Shown in pieces: positions 1 through 7,892 of a DNA stretch of 64,000 bases. Source of the stretch: an uncultured Ectothiorhodospiraceae bacterium (lineage in GTDB: Bacteria; Pseudomonadota; Gammaproteobacteria; UBA9214); contig CAMYMI010000004.1 of NCBI GenBank assembly GCA_947259415.1, positions 1-64,000 on the forward strand, written 5' to 3'. The notes beneath the pieces were generated by a model. That model searched no databases and had not been told where the DNA came from. It saw only the letters and a list, made by a program, of their open reading frames with translations. Position 1 is the stretch's first letter. Each line of letters begins with the position of its first letter. Position numbers and translations under genes: made by a program.

Positions 1-224
1 GGCGGGCCACAAAGCGGAGTCTTTCGTCCATATGATTACACTCTTTCCAGGGCATCCGGGATCCTCCCCCAAATGCCAAATTGTGTAACCTATGTGCCCG
101 GAATACTTTGTAACCTATGTGTCGGGAAGCATAATAGATTTCATCGCATTATGGTGTCGGGGCCGGGGGATCGTAGTCCCTCGGTGCATCCCGTGGCGGG
201 ACACCAGCTCATGAGTCGATGGAA
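1..224. other. Left-edge region without a gene
   Basis: I see no credible coding region here. It contains two direct repeats at 84-101 and 109-126, listed separately. The first eight bases of the window (ggcgggcc) match 983-990 inside the orphan tRNA 3' end, so the window may begin inside a second copy of that sequence; the upstream bases needed to decide are not available. Confidence 0.5.
84..126. repeat. Pair of 18-bp direct repeats, possible IS-end remnant
   Basis: tgtaacctatgtgcccgg (84-101) and tgtaacctatgtgtcggg (109-126) are near-identical direct repeats spaced 25 bp start to start. Multiple short repeats of this kind are typical of the ends of IS21/IS481-type elements, and strings like TGTAACCTATGT are familiar to me from such ends. 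No transposase is present, so this is at most a solo end or scar. Confidence 0.35.
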
Positions 225-605
225 TCAGAAACTCTCCACATCTCTTTCGTTCACAACATGAAGGTGCGTCTTTTCATTTGTATAGCCTGAGTCATTGAAT
301 GCCTGCTCAGCCGAGCTCCGTAGTTCATCCGGGTGGGAAGCCACAAGCACCAACCTGAATCGATTAAGCCCCTTTTTATCACGCTCCTCGACGCCTCGCT
401 CCAGCGCCGAGTTGATAACTCCTTGAATATCAGATTTACCATCCATGGTTATGATGTAGATCAACAAGCGGTCACCAATACTGACTTTACTTCTTGAAAT
501 ACCATCGCATTCTTTTTGGTAATCGATTTTATCGAATACTTCTTCTGGACATGAACAACCAAGTGTTTCCTGAACAAAACGTTTGATTCCGGTATATGTG
601 TGCAT
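225..605 (-). CDS. Hypothetical protein with an N-terminal CSC motif
   Basis: A 126-residue soluble protein whose function I do not recognise. The N-terminus has GCSCPEEVF (about residues 16-24), and a hydrophobic core strand RLLIYII follows. The C-terminal half has ERGVEERDKKGLNRFRLVLV and ends near HLHVV. There is no signal peptide or membrane segment. The CxC pair plus a conserved-looking ERD...NRFRL block suggests a real small family, possibly metal- or redox-linked, but that is a guess. It lies 18 bp downstream of a small lipoprotein gene on the same strand, so the two are probably cotranscribed. Base composition is AT-richer than the rest of the window, in keeping with transfer. The ATG at 605 is the first possible start and has only a weak ribosome site. 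Confidence 0.6.
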   Translation of the reverse strand: MHTYTGIKRFVQETLGCSCPEEVFDKIDYQKECDGISRSKVSIGDRLLIYIITMDGKSDIQGVINSALERGVEERDKKGLNRFRLVLVASHPDELRSSAEQAFNDSGYTNEKTHLHVVNERDVESF

Positions 606-623
606 GGAAATCTCAACCAGTAA

Positions 624-893
624 TCATTTTAAGGCGCTCCCTAATGTACCGTCCGGTTTCAGTCCGCATTCCAAGGTCACCACCTCAACTCCATTCATAA
701 TCTTTATTGTCAGCCTATCCTCAGCAAATTTCTCGATTCCCTCATACTGAGCTCCTGGCGTAAGTGAGGCACGGTGGCTCTTAAAACATTCAAGCCCCAA
801 CATGGGATCTACATCTGAGGCAGAGTGCTGTTGATCACAAGCGAAAAGAAGTGCCGTCAGGGCGAGGTAACCGATTGTGGTGAGGATTCGCAT
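624..893 (-). CDS. Small putative lipoprotein
   Basis: An 89-residue protein with a lipoprotein signal peptide. A hydrophobic stretch (residues 5-18) ends in the lipobox LLFAC, giving a mature N-terminal Cys19 followed by DQQ. The mature part has two further cysteines (in LECF and LECG) that could form a disulfide. No domain is recognisable. A good ribosome site (taggag) sits 9 nt before the ATG. It is the upstream partner of the 225-605 gene. The pair sits between IS-like repeats and an orphan tRNA 3' end, in AT-richer DNA. Confidence 0.6.
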   Translation of the reverse strand: MRILTTIGYLALTALLFACDQQHSASDVDPMLGLECFKSHRASLTPGAQYEGIEKFAEDRLTIKIMNGVEVVTLECGLKPDGTLGSALK

Positions 894-965
894 GCGCGGG
901 GCTCCTATCAGTTATGGCAGAAGCAAAGTGTACTAAATGAGGCAGTGAGCCGCCCCATCCGACGT

Positions 966-995
966 CCCCAGGTTCGAGTCCTGGCGGGCCCACCA
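966..995 (+). other. Orphan 3' end of a tRNA gene (possible att site)
   Basis: The T-stem CCAGG (968-972), loop TTCGAGT (973-979) and CCTGG (980-984) are perfect. They are followed by a seven-base acceptor strand CGGGCCC (985-991), discriminator A and encoded CCA (993-995). The matching 5' acceptor strand GGGCCCG is absent about 75 bp upstream, and there is no canonical D or anticodon arm. This is therefore a tRNA 3' fragment, the typical scar left where an integrative element used a tRNA as attachment site. Confidence 0.7.
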
Positions 996-1372
996 CTCCT
1001 TCCGATTGCTCAGCGCACCACTCTTGCATGTGCCACGTGCAAAAGCCACTAATATGCACCGCCCGGCTCCGGTTATTGTTGATCAGGATGCCGGCTGAAC
1101 GACAAAGATATATCTCAAAGCACCCCTGAGCTGCCGGTTGGCGATAACTCGCGTCATCTACTTTGAATGCTGCCCAGGCAGTCATCCAGGGAACCGGCAA
1201 GCAACCCCGGGGGATCGCATTCTCATTCAGGCCGCCTTGTGGCGATCACTACCGCCTACGGAGAATTAGGCACATCTTATTGATAAAAAGAGATATTTAG
1301 ATCAGCTGATTCATGTTACCAGGATTATCTCCCGCTTCGCCCCTTACGACGCCGGGCTGGCTACAAAAAAAC

Positions 1373-1399
1373 TAAAGTTTACCGCTAGTTGCCCGATTC
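1373..1399 (+). promoter_or_regulatory. Sigma-28 (FliA)-like promoter
   Basis: TAAAGTTT (1373-1380) matches the sigma-28 -35 consensus in all eight bases. After exactly 11 nt comes CCCGATTC (1392-1399), which keeps the CCGAT core of GCCGATAA. Transcription would start near 1406, upstream of both possible starts of the GGDEF-EAL gene. This points to coexpression with the flagellar/chemotaxis class of genes. Confidence 0.55.
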
Positions 1400-1436
1400 T
1401 TAACGATGTGACGGCCGTATCCAGTAGCGGGGACGC

Positions 1437-4424
1437 GTGTTCCCGCTTGCGGACAGAAAACTTAATCAGGGCATTTTCATATCAATGGCACTCATCGATA
1501 AACAGAAAACAACACCTGTAGCCGCACACGGTGAACACGAACTGATCGATGATTCATCGATCAATAAAACCGAGAATCTGGCCCGCCACAAGTTCCCCTC
1601 TGACCAGATACGCATACTCCATCAACAGGTAAAGACCGAGCTGCTGGGCAGCATTGTGATCGCCGCAGTCGTTTCACTGATATTCTGGCGCCTCACCCCG
1701 CCCAATCTCATGCTGGGCTGGACCATAACCATTATTCTCAGTGTCGGAGTCCGCTCGCTTTTCATTACCAGCATGAAATTGGAAAATCTGTCTGAACAGA
1801 GCCGGGTCTGGGGAGGGTGGTATGTATTCGGCTCGATGATTTCCGGTATTTGCTGGGGTGCGCTAGGCATTATCGCCGCCGTATACGGCGAACACTCACA
1901 TCAGATCTTTACTCTCCTCGTACTGGCAGTGGCCGCCTTGTCAGCCTATATATCAATGCAATCATCACCGGCAACCGTGGCTGCATTCACAACTCCGGCA
2001 CTGGCGCCCATCATGGTCTGGTTTTTCTACCAGGGCGGTACGTTAAACCTTGTACTGGGGACTGTTTCTGTTCTCTATGCCATTCTGATGATCATGGCCG
2101 CGTGGACCATGCGCCATATCCTGGCAAAGTCCCACCGTATCGGGGCTAACAAAACCGAACTGATCCGCAAGCTGATCATTGCCAGGGAAGCGAACGAGCG
2201 CGAAAAGAATAATGTAGAGAAGTCCAATGAAAAACTACACAAGGAGATGATGGAACGCCAGCTTGCACAGGAACGCATACATGCATCAGAACAACGCATG
2301 TCGGCGATCTTCGAGAACATACAGGACACCATTTACCAGACCGATATCGACGGTAACATACTCTGGGCCACTCCTTCGATAGAACGGTTGCTGGGCTACA
2401 GACTCAAGGACATAACTGGCATCAGCATCGCGTCCCTGTGTGCCAGCCCGGCCGACCAGGAAGACTTCATCAACGCCATGGAAAAGAACTATGGACGACT
2501 GCAACACTATGAGAAGCAATTGCAGCATAAGGATGGCAAGGAGATCTGGGTCGCTGAAAACGCCCACTACAAATACAACGAAGATGGCGAGATTATTGGC
2601 GTCGAAGGCACCATGCGCGATATCACGATCCTGAAGCAAACGAAAAAGGAATTACACAAGGAAAGAGAGCGTGCTCATATCACATTGCGCTCTATCGGTG
2701 ACGGAGTCATCACGACAGACACGCTAGGCAACATCGACTACATGAACACTGTGGCCGAGGAGGGAACCGGCTGGAAGCTTGATGAGGCTCGCGGCAAACC
2801 AATCATGAAGGTGCTCAACATCATAGATGAGAACACCCTTGAAACATCGTCCAATCCCGTAGAGCTTTGCCTGCAGCAAGGCAAGAGTGCCGTTGCTACC
2901 GGCCACCTGCTGCTGATTCATCGCTATATAAATCAGCGCTTGTCAATTGAGGTCAATGCCTCGCCCATCAGGGATTCCAACAATGAGGTTATTGGTAGCG
3001 TTCTTGTATTTCATGACGTCACGGAACTGCGCGGCCTCGCCAAAAAGATGTCCTATCAGGCCAACCATGATTCGCTAACCGGTCTGATTAACCGGCGAGA
3101 ATTCGAGCGTCGCATCAAACAGGCACTGGAAGTCGCGCACAGCAAAGGTACACGACATACCCTTTGTTATATGGATCTGGACAACTTCAAGGTGGTCAAC
3201 GACACTTGCGGTCATACGGCCGGTGATGAATTGCTCAAGCAGCTGACTGTACGGCTGCGCATGGAAATGCGCGAGGCAGACACGCTTGCACGCCTTGGCG
3301 GAGACGAATTCGGTATCCTGCTTGAAGGGTGCTCGATCGAAAACGCACATGTGCCGGCCGAGCAACTGCGCAAGATCGTCGATGAATTCCGATTTCTCTG
3401 GAACGACAAGCCGTTCAGGGTCGGCGCCAGTATCGGCCTGGCGGCGATCAGCCCTGACAGCGGCACAATGACGGATGTCATGAGCGCAGCTGATTCCGCC
3501 TGCTATGTCGCCAAGGAAAGCGGGAGAAACCGCACTCATGTTTTCGAACCCAAGGACAAGGCCATTGTCGAGCGCAGTAGCCACATGCAATGGGTACAGC
3601 GCATCCAGAACGTACTCGAGGAAAACCGCTTCAGGCTGTTCTTCCAGCCGATTGCAAAACTCAATCCGACAACTGATGAGGAAAATCTGATTCACGGTGA
3701 GGTCCTGATCAGGATGCTGGACGAAAACAATGAACTGTTGAGTCCCGGGACATTTTTACCTGCGGCTGAACGCTATGGACTGATGCTGGCCATTGACCGC
3801 TGGGTCATTGAAAACACCTTTGACATGCTTAACCTGGACCAGAGCAGGGTAAACCAGAGAATGAGTACCTGCTGCATCAACCTGTCCGGGCAGTCACTTT
3901 CGGACGACAGGTTCATGGACTTCCTGGTACACCAGATCGAGGATTGTGGCCTTAAACCGAATTTGTTGTGTTTCGAGATAACAGAAACAGCGGTAATCGC
4001 GAACCTGAGCCAAGCATCGAAAATGATTTCCGTGCTCAGGGAGATGGGCTGCCGGTTCGCGCTGGATGACTTCGGTGTCGGGCTGAGTTCTTTCAGTTAC
4101 CTCAAGAATATGTCTGTTGACTACCTTAAGCTTGATGGCTGCTTCGTACAGAGCATGCTGAAAGACAATATTGACCTGGCGATGGTCAAGGCGATCAACC
4201 AGATCGGACACACCATGAACATCAAAACTATTGCCGAGTTTGTCGAGGACGAGTCCACGTTGCGTGCGGTGCGGGATATCGGTATCGATTATGCCCAGGG
4301 CTATGCCGTCGCCAGGCCTGCGCCTATGGAAATTGGCCTGTTTGGCGACGCTGTCAAGGTCGAGCTTTCCGACAGCGATGAAAACATACCCGTGTGCCTG
4401 GAGGCCAGTGCCGACAAACACTAA
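1437..4424 (+). CDS. Membrane PAS-PAS-GGDEF-EAL cyclic di-GMP enzyme
   Basis: A 995-residue inner-membrane signalling protein. Residues about 68-228 form roughly six membrane helices and 245-285 a linker coiled coil. PAS domains lie at about 288-400 and 410-530. The GGDEF domain (about 540-705) has an intact GGDEF (621-625) and inhibitory RxxD site READ (612-615). The EAL domain (about 715-970) has the signature as EVL (755-757); the other catalytic positions are present: N in CINLSG, E in FEITET, DDFG (877-880), K in YLKLD, and E in TIAEFVE. Both diguanylate cyclase and phosphodiesterase activities are therefore plausible. The listed start is GTG; an ATG at 1485 (Met17) is equally likely, as neither has a strong ribosome site. 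A sigma-28-like promoter lies just upstream. It is a single gene, convergent with tatC. Confidence 0.9.
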   Translation: MFPLADRKLNQGIFISMALIDKQKTTPVAAHGEHELIDDSSINKTENLARHKFPSDQIRILHQQVKTELLGSIVIAAVVSLIFWRLTPPNLMLGWTITIILSVGVRSLFITSMKLENLSEQSRVWGGWYVFGSMISGICWGALGIIAAVYGEHSHQIFTLLVLAVAALSAYISMQSSPATVAAFTTPALAPIMVWFFYQGGTLNLVLGTVSVLYAILMIMAAWTMRHILAKSHRIGANKTELIRKLIIAREANEREKNNVEKSNEKLHKEMMERQLAQERIHASEQRMSAIFENIQDTIYQTDIDGNILWATPSIERLLGYRLKDITGISIASLCASPADQEDFINAMEKNYGRLQHYEKQLQHKDGKEIWVAENAHYKYNEDGEIIGVEGTMRDITILKQTKKELHKERERAHITLRSIGDGVITTDTLGNIDYMNTVAEEGTGWKLDEARGKPIMKVLNIIDENTLETSSNPVELCLQQGKSAVATGHLLLIHRYINQRLSIEVNASPIRDSNNEVIGSVLVFHDVTELRGLAKKMSYQANHDSLTGLINRREFERRIKQALEVAHSKGTRHTLCYMDLDNFKVVNDTCGHTAGDELLKQLTVRLRMEMREADTLARLGGDEFGILLEGCSIENAHVPAEQLRKIVDEFRFLWNDKPFRVGASIGLAAISPDSGTMTDVMSAADSACYVAKESGRNRTHVFEPKDKAIVERSSHMQWVQRIQNVLEENRFRLFFQPIAKLNPTTDEENLIHGEVLIRMLDENNELLSPGTFLPAAERYGLMLAIDRWVIENTFDMLNLDQSRVNQRMSTCCINLSGQSLSDDRFMDFLVHQIEDCGLKPNLLCFEITETAVIANLSQASKMISVLREMGCRFALDDFGVGLSSFSYLKNMSVDYLKLDGCFVQSMLKDNIDLAMVKAINQIGHTMNIKTIAEFVEDESTLRAVRDIGIDYAQGYAVARPAPMEIGLFGDAVKVELSDSDENIPVCLEASADKH

Positions 4425-4544
4425 CCGGAATCTCTCACCGGATCAGGCATATCTAAAAACATCTGATGCTTTAGCTGTGAACAACTTTCACGATTATTCC
4501 AGTACGCTTTTTTCAAATCAGTGCTGCCCGATAAGAAATGCAGG

Positions 4545-5408
4545 CTAATGCCCGTCCTCATCGGAATCGATACGGTCCAGTTCGGCATCCATCTCTGTTT
4601 CGGTCATCGGCGTAAAATCACCGTCATCAACAGCGGACGAGTCCTCGTCTTCCTCTGACTTTTGGGCAATGAACCAGCCTGAAAAGAAAATTCCCAGCTC
4701 GAACAGCAGCAGCACCGGAACCGCCAGCAGTGTCTGCGAGATAATATCCGGTGGGGTCAGCAGCATGCCCACAACGAACGCACCTACGATGATGTAGGGC
4801 CGTTTTTTGCGCAGATCGTCCTGGGTCACCATGCCGGTCCACACCAGCAGAACCGTAACCACCGGAACCTCGAAGGCCACACCGAAGGCAAAGAACAGTG
4901 TCAGGACAAAGTCCAGGTAACGGCTGATGTCGGTCATCACCGCCACCCCCTCGGGTGCCGTGGCGGTGAGGAACTTGAACACCAGCGGGAAGACGGCAAA
5001 GTAGGCAAAGGCGGCACCGGCATAGAACAGGGCTGTACTCGACACCATCAGCGGCATCACCAGGCGACGCTCTTGCCTGTAGAGGCCCGGGGCGACAAAG
5101 GCCCAGACCTGGTAGAGCAAAAACGGCATGGCGATGAACACCGCCAGCACCAGCGACAACTTGAATGGCGTAAGAAAAGGCGAGGCGACCTCGATGGCCA
5201 CCATGCTGCTGCCTTCCGGCAGGTGCGCCGTCAGCGGTCCGGACAGCGCGGAAAACAAGGTGTTCGCGAAGGGAACCAGCGCCAGGAAGACCAGCGCCAC
5301 GACCAGCACGATGCGCAACAGGCGATCGCGCAACTCAATCAGATGGGAGATAAACGGCTGTTCCCCGTTATCCGGCGAGGAATCGTCTTGCCTAGGTTTC
5401 TTTAGCAT
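4545..5408 (-). CDS. tatC: Sec-independent protein translocase subunit TatC
   Basis: The multispanning receptor of the twin-arginine translocase, which with TatB recognises RR-signal peptides of folded proteins. The sequence shows the conserved N-terminal PFISHLIELRDRLLR, six membrane helices, the motif FLLYQVWAFVAPGLYRQER, and a Pro-rich TPPDIISQ loop between late helices. The C-terminal tail is long and acidic (about 40 residues with many D/E), longer than in E. coli TatC. I chose the ATG at 5408, which overlaps the end of tatB by 17 bp; an ORF start further upstream (5444) would lie deeper inside tatB. It is the last gene of the tatABC cluster downstream of hisIE. Confidence 0.95.
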   Translation of the reverse strand: MLKKPRQDDSSPDNGEQPFISHLIELRDRLLRIVLVVALVFLALVPFANTLFSALSGPLTAHLPEGSSMVAIEVASPFLTPFKLSLVLAVFIAMPFLLYQVWAFVAPGLYRQERRLVMPLMVSSTALFYAGAAFAYFAVFPLVFKFLTATAPEGVAVMTDISRYLDFVLTLFFAFGVAFEVPVVTVLLVWTGMVTQDDLRKKRPYIIVGAFVVGMLLTPPDIISQTLLAVPVLLLFELGIFFSGWFIAQKSEEDEDSSAVDDGDFTPMTETEMDAELDRIDSDEDGH

Positions 5409-5748
5409 CCGGCACTTCGTGGGTAACGCTCTTTGCTGAGTCACTCACTTTCTTACCCGCTTCCGGCGTCTGGTCCGTTCCCTGAGCATTATCCTGTGAC
5501 AGCGAAGACCTTGTCTTTTCGACGATCTCTTCAAGCTCGGGCACCGAGGCCTGCTTGGCGAGCGCACGCTTGAGTTCTTCCGTCGCCAGTTCCTTGTCGA
5601 TGTCCGCCTTGACCGAGGTCACGAAGCCGCGGATCTTGCCCATCCACAGTCCCGCCGTGCGCGCAACCTTGGGCAAGCGCTCGGGCCCCACCACAAGGAG
5701 TGTGATTATCATTATGAAAATAACTTCAAAGAAACCGATATCGAACAT
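5392..5748 (-). CDS. tatB: Sec-independent protein translocase subunit TatB
   Basis: A 118-residue single-span protein of the Tat translocase that forms the substrate-receptor complex with TatC. The N-terminus MFDIGFFEVIFIMIITLLVVGPERLP has the short membrane helix followed by the hallmark GPERLP. An amphipathic helix (residues 22-60) and a charged, probably disordered tail follow. Glu8 in the membrane segment fits TatB rather than TatA. It lies 36 bp downstream of tatA and overlaps tatC by 17 bp, so the three are translated from one message. Confidence 0.95.
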   Translation of the reverse strand: MFDIGFFEVIFIMIITLLVVGPERLPKVARTAGLWMGKIRGFVTSVKADIDKELATEELKRALAKQASVPELEEIVEKTRSSLSQDNAQGTDQTPEAGKKVSDSAKSVTHEVPDAKET

Positions 5749-5784
5749 AGTCAGATCCGCCGCCTGCTGACCGGCGCAGCAGTC

Positions 5785-6018
5785 CTATACTTTGTTCTTG
5801 TCGCGCTCGGTGACCTCGCCCTCGATCACCCGGCCACCTTCTTTCTTGCTGTCCAGCTTCTCGTCACCGGCATCCTCTTCTTCGCCTTCACGCATGGCGT
5901 GCTTGAAACCCTTGATTGCGCCACCCAGGTCCGATCCAATATTGCGCAGGCGCTTCGCGCCGAACAGGACCAGGACGATGGCCAGGATGATTAATAGTTG
6001 CCAGATACTGATACCCAT
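5785..6018 (-). CDS. tatA: Sec-independent protein translocase subunit TatA
   Basis: A 77-residue single-span protein that oligomerises to form the Tat export conduit. It starts [20 protein letters not shown], followed by the FGAKRLR hinge, an amphipathic helix ([18 protein letters not shown]) and a charged tail. The FG pair at the membrane-helix end is the TatA/E hallmark. A ribosome site (ggag) precedes the ATG at 6018. It is first in tatABC, 60 bp after hisE; this coupling of hisIE to tatABC is common in gammaproteobacteria. Confidence 0.95.
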   Translation of the reverse strand: MGISIWQLLIILAIVLVLFGAKRLRNIGSDLGGAIKGFKHAMREGEEEDAGDEKLDSKKEGGRVIEGEVTERDKNKV

Positions 6019-6078
6019 ATTCCACTCTCCAGACTCGTAACCCGGTCACCGGGACCAGGCGTTCATTATCATGCTGCG

Positions 6079-6396
6079 CTATTTATTACGCGCCGCCTTT
6101 TCATCAATACCGGAAAGCCCAAAACGCCTTTCCAGCTCAGCCAGCACATCCGCCGGACCCAGGTCACGGGCCGCCAGCATAACCAGGGTGTGGAACCACA
6201 AGTCAGCCGTTTCGTAGACCAGCTGCTCATCGTCGCCGCCCTTGGCCGCGATTACCGTCTCGGTAGCCTCTTCACCAACCTTTTTTAGTATGGCGTCCAT
6301 TCCCTTGTGATACAGGGTGGCAACATATGAGCTCTCCGGCTTGGCAGCCTTGCGCTGCTCGATGACAGCAGCCAGCTTTTCCAGGGTTGTGCTCAT
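6079..6396 (-). CDS. hisE: Phosphoribosyl-ATP pyrophosphatase
   Basis: The second step of histidine biosynthesis: hydrolysis of phosphoribosyl-ATP to phosphoribosyl-AMP and pyrophosphate in the cytoplasm. The 105-residue protein is a MazG-like all-alpha fold. The metal-binding helices are visible as [18 protein letters not shown] and [15 protein letters not shown], whose E/D residues bind Mg2+. It is a separate gene from hisI rather than the fused HisIE of enteric bacteria. It begins 26 bp after hisI and is followed by tatA. Confidence 0.95.
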   Translation of the reverse strand: MSTTLEKLAAVIEQRKAAKPESSYVATLYHKGMDAILKKVGEEATETVIAAKGGDDEQLVYETADLWFHTLVMLAARDLGPADVLAELERRFGLSGIDEKAARNK

Positions 6397-6422
6397 ATCA
6401 GTACCTGGCTGATAGCGCAGAC

Positions 6423-6821
6423 TCAGCCTTTGTTATAAATCGCATCAGGGTCCTTCAACACCGGCTCTACGGATACCCAGTGGTCACCCTCAAGACGCTG
6501 GAAGAAACAGCTGCGTCGACCGGTATGACAGGCAATCCCACCGCGTTGTTCCACCTGAAGCATGACGACGTCGCTATCACAGTCGAGCCGGATCTCCTTC
6601 ACTACCTGCTCATGCCCGGATTCCTCACCCTTGTGCCACAATTTCTTCCTCGAACGTGACCAGTATACCGCGCGGCCGTTGCGAGCCGTGAGTTCCAGCG
6701 CCTCACGGTTCATCCAGGCGACCATCAATACGGTGCCATCCTCTGCATCCTGGGCGATGGCGGGCACCAGCCCGTCCACGGTCCATTTTATTTCATCCAG
6801 CCAGTCTTCGTTCATTGTCAT
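6423..6821 (-). CDS. hisI: Phosphoribosyl-AMP cyclohydrolase
   Basis: The third step of histidine biosynthesis: opening of the adenine ring of phosphoribosyl-AMP using Zn2+ and Mg2+. The 132-residue protein shows [10 protein letters not shown], the [18 protein letters not shown] substrate loop, the metal-binding DCDSDVV and the Zn-ligand cysteine region [13 protein letters not shown]. The start codon lies only 13 bp from the nearer end of the repeat element at 6834-7090 that separates it from hisF. It may therefore need its own promoter or rely on read-through across a possible hairpin terminator. Confidence 0.95.
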   Translation of the reverse strand: MTMNEDWLDEIKWTVDGLVPAIAQDAEDGTVLMVAWMNREALELTARNGRAVYWSRSRKKLWHKGEESGHEQVVKEIRLDCDSDVVMLQVEQRGGIACHTGRRSCFFQRLEGDHWVSVEPVLKDPDAIYNKG

Positions 6822-6833
6822 GAAAATTCAAAT

Positions 6834-7090
6834 ACCGCAGAGACGCAGAGAAAGTCAGCTCCTGGCCAACCAGAAAGCATCGAACGGCAGGAGAATCTTA
6901 CATTAAGACACTACCATACTTTACCGGGGTTGGTGATGTATGCCCATGAGGCAGCATGAAAAAACCTGCAAAGGGATCCGGAATATCCGGATCCGTCATC
7001 AATCATGTGTTCTTCCATACATCCCTGGCGCCTTGGGTTTTTCTTTTTGTTGATTACGGTTTCCCCTGTACCTTTTGCGTCTCTGCGGTG
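6834..7090. repeat. Inverted-repeat element between hisF and hisI
   Basis: The 14-mer accgcagagacgca (6834-6847) is repeated in inverse at 7076-7089; the left copy continues as gag aaa and the right ends in ttttgcg. The roughly 230 bp between them contain no gene, but include a strong hairpin at 6974-6994. The same repeat family recurs before hemF and dapF in this window. The arrangement looks like a small non-coding insertion with inverted ends inside the histidine operon. Confidence 0.6.
6974..6994 (-). terminator. Hairpin inside the his operon, possible terminator
   Basis: A perfect 9-bp stem (ggatccgga / tccggatcc) with a 3-base loop. Read on the minus strand, the direction of the his operon, a run of six T follows nine bases after the stem. 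The gap between stem and T-run is longer than in a classic terminator, so it could be a weak attenuator or merely a palindrome of the inserted element. Confidence 0.35.
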
Positions 7091-7105
7091 GAAATCTTTC
7101 GTAAG

Positions 7106-7879
7106 CTATAACCTCACCTCGATGCCGTGCTCGGCCATATGGCGCTTGGCATCACCCACGGTGTATTCACCGAAATGGAAGATACTGGCTGCCAGCACCG
7201 CATCGGCCTTACCCTCTATGATTCCGTCTACCAGGTGATCAAGATTACCCACTCCGCCGGAGGCGATGACCGGCACATTGACCGCCTCACTGACAGAGCG
7301 GGTCAGAACAAGATCAAAGCCGTCGCGGGTACCGTCCCGATCCATGCTGGTAAGGAGGATCTCACCTGCGCCGTAGTCCACCATAAGGTGCGCCCATTCG
7401 ATAACATCAATCCCGGTCGGCTTGCGCCCGCCGTGGGTGAATATTTCCCAGCGCAGCGGTTCTTCCGGGGCGCTGACCTGTTTGGCATCAATGGCCACCA
7501 CGATGCACTGCGATCCGAAACGCTCGGCGGCCTCGCGCACAAACTCGGGGTTGAACACGGCCGCGGTATTGACGCCGACCTTGTCGGCCCCGGCATTCAG
7601 CATACGCCGGATATCGGCAACTTCGCGGATACCGCCACCCACCGTCAGGGGAATAAACACCTCTCCGGCCACCTGCTCAACCACGTGCACCATGGTCTCG
7701 CGCTGGTCGGAGCTGGCCGTGATGTCGAGAAAGGTAATCTCATCGGCACCTTGCTCGTCATAGCGGCGCGCCACCTCCACAGGGTCGCCGGCATCACGGA
7801 TATCGACGAACTGAACGCCCTTGACCACTCGTCCGGCATCGACATCGAGACAGGGAATAATACGTTTGGCAAGGCCCAT
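7106..7879 (-). CDS. hisF: Imidazole glycerol phosphate synthase cyclase subunit
   Basis: A TIM-barrel subunit that condenses PRFAR with HisH-derived ammonia, yielding imidazole glycerol phosphate and AICAR. The 257-residue protein has the classic N-terminus [20 protein letters not shown] with catalytic Asp11, the second catalytic Asp in [10 protein letters not shown], and phosphate-binding loops VGGGI and ASGGVG. It begins 13 bp after hisA, so the two are cotranscribed. Downstream it is separated from hisI by an unusual repeat-bearing spacer. Confidence 0.97.
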   Translation of the reverse strand: MGLAKRIIPCLDVDAGRVVKGVQFVDIRDAGDPVEVARRYDEQGADEITFLDITASSDQRETMVHVVEQVAGEVFIPLTVGGGIREVADIRRMLNAGADKVGVNTAAVFNPEFVREAAERFGSQCIVVAIDAKQVSAPEEPLRWEIFTHGGRKPTGIDVIEWAHLMVDYGAGEILLTSMDRDGTRDGFDLVLTRSVSEAVNVPVIASGGVGNLDHLVDGIIEGKADAVLAASIFHFGEYTVGDAKRHMAEHGIEVRL

Positions 7880-7892
7880 GACAGTCAGCCTG

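Larger units (their letters stand above)
894..1436. other. Intergenic region with tRNA scar and sigma-28-like promoter
   Basis: This 543-bp stretch has no credible gene. It holds an orphan tRNA 3' end (966-995) and a sigma-28-like promoter (1373-1399). I looked for a c-di-GMP riboswitch in 1001-1372, since the downstream gene is a GGDEF-EAL protein, and saw no match to its conserved core. An open frame on the minus strand at 835-1200 only translates the tRNA remnant backwards. Confidence 0.6.

Noticed and set aside
835-1200. A 121-codon minus-strand frame over the tRNA remnant
   Set aside because: It contains GPPGLEPG, the tell-tale backward translation of a tRNA T-arm.
1001-1372. c-di-GMP riboswitch before the GGDEF-EAL gene
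   Set aside because: No match to the conserved core or tetraloop-receptor pattern could be found by eye.
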